Shown here in pieces: positions 6,922-11,651 of a stretch of 11,651 nucleotides of DNA; the first letter of the stretch is position 1, and the number at the start of each line of letters is the position of its first letter. The notes under the pieces were generated by a model. It saw nothing but the letters and a program-made list of their open reading frames with translations, did not search any database and was not told where the DNA came from. This stretch comes from JBGPBY01 sp041481485 (lineage in GTDB: Bacteria; Acidobacteriota; Terriglobia; 20CM-2-55-15). The stretch is from NCBI GenBank assembly GCA_041481485.1, contig JBGPBY010000214.1, positions 1-11,651 of the forward strand, written 5' to 3'. Position numbers and translations under genes: made by a program.

Positions 6922-7215
6922 TCAAGAAGCCGGGCCGATCAGGTCTTCGACTTTAAAGAGGATGTCCGGAAATGCGGCAATTGCAATGGAGTCTCCCCGG
7001 CCGAGCACGAGCGATGTGGAATACCCGCCGGACGTGGGATCACGAAAGGCAAGGATGACTCCGCCTTGTACGTCTTCAATCCACACTTCCGGGACTCCGG
7101 ATTTTACGTAAAGTGGAAGCTTGCGGTTGAGATCATGCAGAAGGCTGGTGTCCGCAACTTCGATTACCAGAAACGTGTGTTCCCAACGGACCCTTTCGGT
7201 CGAGTAATAGTGAAA
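6922..7215 (-). pseudogene. Uma2-family (DUF820) nuclease-fold protein, C-terminal remnant
   Basis: The minus-strand frame 7215-6922 gives 97 residues ending in TGA at 6922-6924, with no start codon; in-frame TGA and TAA stops lie immediately upstream. It matches the C-terminal half of the Uma2 / DUF820 family, a restriction-endonuclease-like PD-(D/E)XK fold. It contains YYSTERVRWEHTFLVIEVAD, then the D-x3-K pattern in LLHDLNRKLPLYVKSGVPEV, WIEDVQGG, a RDP turn and a final FPDILFKVEDL. Full members have about 185-195 residues; the N-terminal ~90, which carry the first catalytic Asp, are missing. The stretch immediately upstream is an inverted repeat (7221-7258), which may mark the break. It is downstream of the citrate-synthase-like gene on the same strand. 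Family identity is clear by pattern; loss of function is inferred from the missing half and the absent start. Confidence 0.7.
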
Positions 7216-7220
7216 TCATC

Positions 7221-7258
7221 CGCCTCTCTCTTGCATCGTTTACTGAGCAAGAGAGGCG
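7221..7258. repeat. Inverted repeat at the broken end of the Uma2 remnant
   Basis: The left arm CGCCTCTCTCTTGC (7221-7234) and right arm GCAAGAGAGGCG (7247-7258) pair over 12 bp with a 2-base bulge and a 12-base loop. It is strong as a hairpin, but no T-run follows it on either strand, so a simple intrinsic terminator is unlikely. It may be a small transposon end, a REP-like element or a processing site. Confidence 0.5.
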
Positions 7259-7299
7259 CCTTCGCGAACCTGTTCAGATTCAGTCCCCGTTAGAAAAAA

Positions 7300-7327
7300 T
7301 GCCGGGGAAAAGCGGGACAACTTGTCC
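7300..7327 (-). terminator. Weak candidate terminator after the citrate-synthase-like gene
   Basis: Fifteen bases past the stop (7342), the minus strand reads GGACAAGTTGTCC, a near-perfect short hairpin (7315-7327), followed by CGCTTTTCCCC. A second possible stem follows, CCCCG with CGGGG around a T-rich loop (about 7283-7305). Stems are short and the T-run is only four bases, so termination here is tentative. Confidence 0.3.
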
Positions 7328-7341
7328 TGAAGTACCGCGCC

Positions 7342-8823
7342 TCAGTTCGGTGTTGCGGCTGCAACGAACGCACCGTTGTTGGAAAGGCGCAGATGGACGG
7401 CGTCCACGATATTCGGGAGCTCGCCGCTCGAAGCTGGCGGCGGGACGATGGCGGGATCCGGCGGGATGACCGGCCGGATGATGGGCTGCTGCAATTGTTC
7501 GCGCACATCCATCATCCAGCCGAATCCGCGGAAGACATAGGACAGCAGAGTCCGGTCGCTTTCTTCAATACCGAGAACTTCCTGAACTATCCAGGCGCCA
7601 AAGTCCGTGTTTGGAGTGACGCGCAGCACTCCGGCACGTCCCGGCTTTTCGATCCCTTCGACAAAAGCCAGTTGATAAATCCGTTGGACAATCTCCACCC
7701 GTTTCATCCGATGTTCCGGCACGTACATGCTGCCGGAATCGATGGCGTCAAACAGCGGGGCAAGATAAATGGCCGGCCGCGGATCCAATTCGAGCCGGTT
7801 CGTCCGGCCGGCCGCTGCAATTTCCGGATGTCCGAATGCCGGCAGGTTTCCCTGCACGGCCCGTTGACGGATGAGTTCGTCGCGGCGCGAAGGCGATGCG
7901 TGCTCGAGTTCGGCAACCAATTCCGTCATGCCGGTGATAGCGCCGAAATGCCGGGCGCAATCCAGCGTCATCTGGGCCGCCGTGAACAGGTCTGACACAC
8001 TTTTCGTGTGCAGACTCGCCAGATAACGCGCCACCATGTTGGAGCCGGCGGAACCGTGATGAATTTGTATCGTCCCAAAAGTTTGAAGAATCCGTGCTTC
8101 GGCCGGATGAACCTTTCGGTGTAACAACAAACTGAAAATGATGTGAAACGGGTTCTTCTCCGCGATCGACTCCAGAAAGCGTTCAGTCTCACGCAGCAAC
8201 ATACCGGGACTCGAATGCGTGCGGCTCCGCGAGACAAAACGCATGTAAGACGAACCGGCAGCGGCCACACAATTCTCCAAATGGGTCCGGATGAGGTCTC
8301 GCAATACCGCGGCCGGAGTCCGCGACAGATTTACTCCGCCGGTTTGCTCTGTAGCTTTCCGAACAGCAGACATGTACTGCGTGGAGACATCTGCTCCCGC
8401 ATCTGGAAACTTCTTTACAAACTTTGCAAGCTCGGGCAATCGCCGTCTGAGAGCGCGGTGGAATTCGCTGGAAAGAAGTCGTGAGAATGTTCTCCTTTCG
8501 TCCGGATTCTCGACACGTCCAAACAGCCCAACGAAAATCACGCGCAATGTATCGGCTGATCCCGCGACAATGTCGTCCTCGAGAAGACATCCGCGAAGAC
8601 CGAATGACCGGATGCTGAGATCCAGTGTCGTGCCATCACATGTCACCGCATGCTGATATCGCACCGGGTTCGCGAAAACGCCAGTCGACGCGGGCATATT
8701 GGCGAAACACTGCAATGCGTGGGCGGTCTCGGGGTCTGCAGTCTTGCGGATTGCTTCGTCGATCGGATTGTAAGCGGGAGCTGACGGCAGCTCTGAAAGG
8801 AATGCGGATGATTGTCTGGACAT
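7342..8823 (-). CDS. Divergent citrate-synthase-like protein, 493 aa
   Basis: The ATG at 8823 is chosen over an upstream GTG because AGGAGG lies 9 bases before it. The protein has citrate-synthase layout but low similarity. A helical N-terminal part ends in LRVIFVGLFGRVENPDERRTF (around 93-113), where synthases have LLL-x-GELP. IHHGSAGSNMVARYLAS (254-270) stands where they have LHADHxxNxST. ARHFGA (290-295) replaces GPLHGG, AFGH (329-332) replaces GFGH, DPR is at 347-349, NTDF (405-408) replaces NVDF, and GW-x8-EQ-x5-IIRP spans 435-451. Candidate catalytic residues are His292, His332 and Asp407. The family condenses acyl-CoA with oxaloacetate. The H332-DPR spacing is longer than usual, and a Pro-rich tail (451-465) with ~30 more residues exceeds the usual 370-430. 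The substrate could be citrate, 2-methylcitrate or something else. A LysR-type gene diverges 95 bases upstream. Confidence 0.7.
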   Translation of the reverse strand: MSRQSSAFLSELPSAPAYNPIDEAIRKTADPETAHALQCFANMPASTGVFANPVRYQHAVTCDGTTLDLSIRSFGLRGCLLEDDIVAGSADTLRVIFVGLFGRVENPDERRTFSRLLSSEFHRALRRRLPELAKFVKKFPDAGADVSTQYMSAVRKATEQTGGVNLSRTPAAVLRDLIRTHLENCVAAAGSSYMRFVSRSRTHSSPGMLLRETERFLESIAEKNPFHIIFSLLLHRKVHPAEARILQTFGTIQIHHGSAGSNMVARYLASLHTKSVSDLFTAAQMTLDCARHFGAITGMTELVAELEHASPSRRDELIRQRAVQGNLPAFGHPEIAAAGRTNRLELDPRPAIYLAPLFDAIDSGSMYVPEHRMKRVEIVQRIYQLAFVEGIEKPGRAGVLRVTPNTDFGAWIVQEVLGIEESDRTLLSYVFRGFGWMMDVREQLQQPIIRPVIPPDPAIVPPPASSGELPNIVDAVHLRLSNNGAFVAAATPN

Positions 8824-8832
8824 CGTGTCGTT

Positions 8833-8838
8833 CCTCCT
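8833..8838 (-). promoter_or_regulatory. Strong ribosome binding site fixing the start of the citrate-synthase-like gene
   Basis: The minus strand reads AAAGGAGGAACGACACG before ATG 8823, a full AGGAGG with 9-base spacing. This rules in favour of the internal ATG and against the GTG at 8859, which has no such site. Confidence 0.75.
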
Positions 8839-8844
8839 TTCAGA

Positions 8845-8918
8845 TTTATAGCGTCTCACCTATCATTGACACACTTAATTGTTTCAATCCTTATCATAGG
8901 AAGATTCAATACTTTCCA
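8845..8918. promoter_or_regulatory. Divergent promoter region with candidate LysR-type binding palindromes
   Basis: The interval between the divergent genes is AT rich against its surroundings. On the minus strand TATAAA (8845-8850) is a fair -10 for the citrate-synthase-like gene. On the plus strand TTGACA (8866-8871) could be a -35 for the LysR gene, although the best -10-like hexamer, TTATCA, lies 19 bases on, slightly far. The perfect palindrome ATTG-TTT-CAAT (8878-8888) and the longer pair ATTGA (8865-8869) / TCAAT (8884-8888) are candidate regulator sites. LysR proteins commonly bind T-N11-A type repeats in the interval they share with a divergent target. Site assignment is inference. 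Confidence 0.4.
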
Positions 8919-9827
8919 ATGCGGCCGTTTCGATACAAACAAAACCGCCTTCAACAATTGAAAGGCTTCTGCGCCGTCGTGGAAACACGCAGTGTTTCCA
9001 AAGCTGCCGGGCGGCTCAGCCTGACGCAGCCAACGGTGTCACTGCAGGTTCAGTCGCTGGAGCGCGATTTGCGGACGACATTATTTGAGAGGCGCGGCCC
9101 GAAGATCGCACTGACGTTCGAGGGCGAACTGCTGTATGAACTCGCGCGCCCCCTGGTCGAAGGACTCACTGCACTCGAGGAAGACTTCGAAGCGCGGCGA
9201 AAGAACGTCGAGAAGGGGAAATTGGCGATTGCAGCGGGAGAGTCGACGATTCAGTATGTCCTTCCGCGAACCGTGCAGCAGTTTGCGGGGGAGCACTCCG
9301 GTATCGGACTGACTCTCCATAACGTCACCGGACAGCAGGGCCTGCAGCAGTTACGCGAACGCCAGGTGGATTTCTGCGTGGGCCCGATACTCGATACGCC
9401 TGCGGACATTGCGTTCGAGCCTGTGGTCGCATTCGATCCTGTTTTGATCACTCCATTGCGGCATCCGCTTTCTCGACTGAGCAAGGTATCGTTGCGTGAC
9501 ATCAGCCGGTATCCACTGATTCTGCCTCCGCGGCATCTGAGTACTTGGCGCCAAGTGGAACTGGTATTTCTCCAGCATCACCTGCCATACGAAGTGCGGC
9601 TCGAGATGGGTGGGTGGGAAGTGATCAAACGGTATGTCGAACTTGGCATGGGAATATCGATCGTGATGAACGTTTGCCTGACCGGCCGCGATCGACTCGA
9701 AGTGATCCCCGTCGGCCGCTATTTCCCGAAACGAGTTTACGGAATTGTTCAACTCCGTTCGCGCGAACTTTCCCCGCAGGCACGAGCTTTCATCGAGACT
9801 TTCAAACTGAATCTGGCCAAGTCCTGA
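8919..9827 (+). CDS. LysR-family transcriptional regulator (CysB-like group), 302 aa
   Basis: The N-terminal winged helix-turn-helix is typical of LysR proteins: LQQLKGFCAVVETRSVSKAA (residues 11-30), then LTQPTVSLQVQSLERDL with the recognition helix, and LFERRG before the linker helix. Residues ~95-300 form the periplasmic-binding-protein-like effector domain, starting GKLAIAAGESTIQYVLP. The segment GWEVIKRYVELGMGISIVM resembles CysB/Cbl (their DVIKTYVRLGLGVGVI), so I place it near that subgroup. The total length of 302 is normal. ATG 8919 begins at the usual distance from the helix-turn-helix; longer in-frame versions would overlap the divergent gene and are rejected. The ribosome binding site is poor, with AGGAAGA about 17 bases upstream. 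By position it likely controls the divergent citrate-synthase-like gene and itself; the ligand is unknown. Confidence 0.9.
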   Translation: MRPFRYKQNRLQQLKGFCAVVETRSVSKAAGRLSLTQPTVSLQVQSLERDLRTTLFERRGPKIALTFEGELLYELARPLVEGLTALEEDFEARRKNVEKGKLAIAAGESTIQYVLPRTVQQFAGEHSGIGLTLHNVTGQQGLQQLRERQVDFCVGPILDTPADIAFEPVVAFDPVLITPLRHPLSRLSKVSLRDISRYPLILPPRHLSTWRQVELVFLQHHLPYEVRLEMGGWEVIKRYVELGMGISIVMNVCLTGRDRLEVIPVGRYFPKRVYGIVQLRSRELSPQARAFIETFKLNLAKS

Positions 9828-9873
9828 TCTATTTCAGTCTTCAGCCAGCCAACCTCAATCTCCTGCACTGCGA

Positions 9874-9931
9874 TTCGAATTGCCAAATCTCGCCAATTTG
9901 CTGCACGATAACGAAATCGAATTGCCCAAAT
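9874..9931. repeat. Imperfect direct repeat, 43 bp apart
   Basis: TCGAATTGCCAAAT (9874-9887) recurs as TCGAATTGCCCAAAT (9917-9931), differing by one extra C. Between them CAAAT-ctcgcc-AATTTG forms a small inverted repeat. The pair lies in the 155-base gap between the LysR gene and the IPT-like gene and could be a binding site for the latter, or chance in a short AT-rich stretch. Confidence 0.35.
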
Positions 9932-9982
9932 GATTTAGCCGGATTTCCGGATGCTGTCTATTCTCAGGAAGATGAAGTCGGT

Positions 9983-10408
9983 ATGAAATCTCTGTTGCCA
10001 AAACTAGCCATTTTCTCATCCGCATATCTTGCCGTTGGCGTAATTTTCGCTTTCGCTCAGTGCTTCGGCCCAAGGATCGCAGCTGACGCTTCGAGCGGAC
10101 AAGCCGGCGCAAAAGTAACGATCAGCGGGAAAGGCTTCATGGACGGTTGTCATGATGTTTGCGAGAACGGCAACTGTCCGCCGACCCTCCCGGCAAAAGG
10201 CATTCGAATACTGTTTATTCAAAGCGGCAAAACCACGGAAGTCGGCCGGGTCGACGCCAATGAGAAGTTTGAGCTGACTTTGGCGGTCGTCGTGCCTGCC
10301 GACGCCAAAACTGGCGCGGCTTCATTTGTAGGAGAAACTCGGTATGGAGGAAACAGGCTGCGAACTCAGCCGGTTTCCTACAAGGTAATGCGTCCTGTGG
10401 ACAAGTAG
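9983..10408 (+). CDS. Exported IPT/TIG-like (Ig-fold) small protein, 141 aa
   Basis: The ATG at 9983 begins a Sec signal peptide: Lys2, Lys7, hydrophobic core at ~9-25, likely cleavage after AFA (23-25). No lipobox fits, because Gln precedes Cys27. The mature part opens with ADASSGQAGAKVTISGKGF (34-52), the pattern of the first strands of IPT/TIG or similar Ig-like domains. It continues with beta-type strands to the end, so a single Ig-like domain is likely. An insertion at residues 54-68 is cysteine rich (C56, C60, C65), suggesting a disulfide or metal loop; with Cys27 the mature protein has four cysteines. It follows the LysR gene by 155 bases on the same strand and converges with the cytochrome gene. 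GAAG about 10 bases upstream is a weak ribosome binding site. The role in the cell envelope is unknown. Confidence 0.65.
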   Translation: MKSLLPKLAIFSSAYLAVGVIFAFAQCFGPRIAADASSGQAGAKVTISGKGFMDGCHDVCENGNCPPTLPAKGIRILFIQSGKTTEVGRVDANEKFELTLAVVVPADAKTGAASFVGETRYGGNRLRTQPVSYKVMRPVDK

Positions 10409-10457
10409 ACGCCTCGTAGCATGTTCTGACTTCGTGCCCCTTGTAACAAAGCTTCGT

Positions 10458-11486
10458 TCACTTCTTCTTGTTGGTCTCACCCAGACCGTGCGTTCCTCCG
10501 CAAATGGGACACATTGTCGGCGGCGCCACGTTGTCGACATGATGTACAACCGGCTTCAAGGTATGGATGAATGCGTAGATCGATTTCAAGTCGTCGTCGG
10601 TCAGATTGCGATACACGCCCCACGGCATGACCGGATTCAATTGGCGTGCGCCGATGCGGCCGCTTCGGAGGGTCGTGATAAACGTGTTTTCATCGTAGTA
10701 CGGAATCCCGCTTGAAACGTCCGGTGTAATGTTGAGCGAGGTCACCGGCTTTCCTCCGGGTTCGGAGATTGCCAATCCGCCTGCGAATTCCATACCCGCG
10801 ATTGGTTGGCCGTTGCGATCTACAGGCGTATGACAATCCGCACAACTCGCCAGCCGAGCCAGGTATTCCCCTCGGTCTTTCGGGGTTGCGAATTGACGAT
10901 CACGAACCGGTTCGGTGACGGGCTCGGGCACACCCAAAATCAGACGGCTGATCGGAAAATTGATTTCCGATCGGGGAACAGCATTCTTTACTGGCTTCAG
11001 TGAGCGAATATAGACCACCGCGGAGGCCAGATCCTCGTCGGACATTTGCCGGAAGTTCGGATAGGGCATGATGGGGAAGAGAGCACGGCCATCTTTATCG
11101 ATTCCCTCACGAACGGCACGCGCAACTTCATCGTCAGTCCACTTCCCGATTCCCGTTTCCGGATCCGGAGTGATATTGGGGGCATAGACTGTACCCAAAT
11201 CCGGATCCTTGTCGAACAGGCGGCCCGCACCCTCACGGCCAACCACGGCTGGCCATCCGGGAAGGTTGTGGTCCGGCTCGGAATGGCATTGAATGCAGCC
11301 GTACAGGCTATTCACCAGATAGCTTCCGCGCTCCAAACGGGTCGGCGTGGAATCAAATTTACGATCCGTTACCGGGCGGGCGCGCGGCCCAATAATCGGC
11401 CGCCAGCCGATGGTGAACGTGATTCCGATACAGAGCAACAACAACAGGATTAACGGGACCGACCACAATACTGTCTTCAATCGCAT
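10458..11486 (-). CDS. Membrane-anchored di-heme cytochrome c, 342 aa
   Basis: Residues ~6-28 form an uncleaved N-terminal membrane anchor. Two cytochrome c domains follow, each with a CXXCH heme site: CIQCH (64-68) and CADCH (215-219). Candidate axial methionines are Met140 (FPIMPYP) and Met287 (NPVMPWG), each followed by a [SL][DT]-[DE]-[DE]-DL helix. The YAPNITPDPETGIGKWTDDE segment (101-120) is typical of the cytochrome subunits of membrane alcohol or gluconate dehydrogenase type, which pass electrons from periplasmic dehydrogenases to the respiratory chain. No dehydrogenase gene is in the window, so the partner is unknown. The extra C-terminal CPICGGTHGLGE (326-337) carries a CXXC not followed by His. 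ATG 11486 has GGAG 8 bases upstream; a TTG one codon earlier is the alternative. It converges with the IPT-like gene across 49 bases. Confidence 0.92.
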   Translation of the reverse strand: MRLKTVLWSVPLILLLLLCIGITFTIGWRPIIGPRARPVTDRKFDSTPTRLERGSYLVNSLYGCIQCHSEPDHNLPGWPAVVGREGAGRLFDKDPDLGTVYAPNITPDPETGIGKWTDDEVARAVREGIDKDGRALFPIMPYPNFRQMSDEDLASAVVYIRSLKPVKNAVPRSEINFPISRLILGVPEPVTEPVRDRQFATPKDRGEYLARLASCADCHTPVDRNGQPIAGMEFAGGLAISEPGGKPVTSLNITPDVSSGIPYYDENTFITTLRSGRIGARQLNPVMPWGVYRNLTDDDLKSIYAFIHTLKPVVHHVDNVAPPTMCPICGGTHGLGETNKKK

Positions 11487-11577
11487 CAATTCAACTCCAG
11501 GCTATCGCCGATAAAGACGGCGAAAATTCCGGTGTAGCATAACGCGGGTTGGGAGACAAATTTCGGAAGAACTTCAA

Positions 11578-11640
11578 CGTAGGGGCGGCTGTGAAGTTGT
11601 GAAGGAATGCGAATTGAGTGGCTGTAGAGGCGGTCGATCA
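11578..11640. repeat. Degenerate copies of the GGGGCGGTC repeat end
   Basis: GTAGGGGCGG (11579-11588) is identical to the start of the 2819-2941 element, and TGTAGAGGCGGTCGATCA (11623-11640) matches its terminal 18-mer at 15 of 18 positions. Between them GGAATGC (11604-11610) recalls the inner arm of the element read on the minus strand (GAGGAATGCAATC). This looks like a decayed or rearranged second copy upstream of the cytochrome gene, and it may continue past the window edge. Confidence 0.5.
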
Positions 11641-11651
11641 AGAAATCCCTC

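Noticed and set aside
6802..7293. 163-codon plus-strand frame downstream of the YfhO-type gene
   Set aside because: It begins inside the YfhO-type gene in another frame, and the minus strand of the same bases carries the Uma2 pattern.
8625..8918. N-terminal extension of the LysR regulator by 98 codons
   Set aside because: LysR proteins start just before the helix-turn-helix; the extension would lie inside the divergent citrate-synthase-like gene.
10446..10459. Near-palindrome AACAAAGCTTCGTT between the convergent IPT-like and cytochrome genes as a bidirectional terminator
   Set aside because: There is no loop and no T-run, and it overlaps the end of the cytochrome gene; too weak to call.
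11504..11520. Small hairpin CGCCG-loop-CGGCG in the leader of the cytochrome gene
   Set aside because: A 5-bp stem in GC-rich DNA is expected by chance; no riboswitch-like structure is visible.

Overview
The window looks like a chromosomal stretch, GC rich at roughly 55%, of a soil-type Gram-negative bacterium. Acidobacteriota or a close relative is my best guess. It rests on the mix of genes seen here: an exported arylsulfotransferase-like propeller, a TlpA-type redoxin, a YfhO-type membrane protein and a di-heme cytochrome c, plus dispersed palindromic GGGGCGGTC repeats. No rRNA, tRNA, CRISPR array or intact insertion sequence was seen, and the taxonomy is inference only.

Left part (1-2789, all minus strand). 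Reading right to left, there is a periplasmic TlpA-like thioredoxin whose signal peptide lies in a different reading frame, an Smr-domain protein, a 61-residue membrane protein, and the N-terminal half of a flippase-like membrane protein (YbhN/UPF0104 type). At the left edge the flippase similarity stops. A different frame then carries what looks like the C-terminal part of an MFS transporter, so two genes appear joined out of frame.

Centre (2790-6875). A 123-bp nested inverted-repeat element sits between the divergent tlpA-like and arylsulfotransferase-like genes. The second gene has a convincing ribosome binding site and a candidate promoter with a perfect palindrome over its -10 region. 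It overlaps the start of a large YfhO-family polytopic membrane protein, so the two are probably cotranscribed.

Right part (6876-11651). A start-less C-terminal remnant of a Uma2 (DUF820) nuclease-fold protein lies on the minus strand. Next is a divergent citrate-synthase-like protein that keeps candidates for all three catalytic residues, transcribed away from a LysR-type regulator with a 95-bp shared intergenic region. This divergent pair is the best candidate for a little-described regulated enzyme system here. A small exported IPT/TIG-like protein and a convergent membrane-anchored di-heme cytochrome c follow. The right edge carries sequence related to the central palindromic repeat.

Several genes in the window look broken (flippase/MFS, tlpA signal peptide, Uma2). 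This suggests local decay and rearrangement, or in part sequencing or assembly error. The sequence alone cannot separate these.
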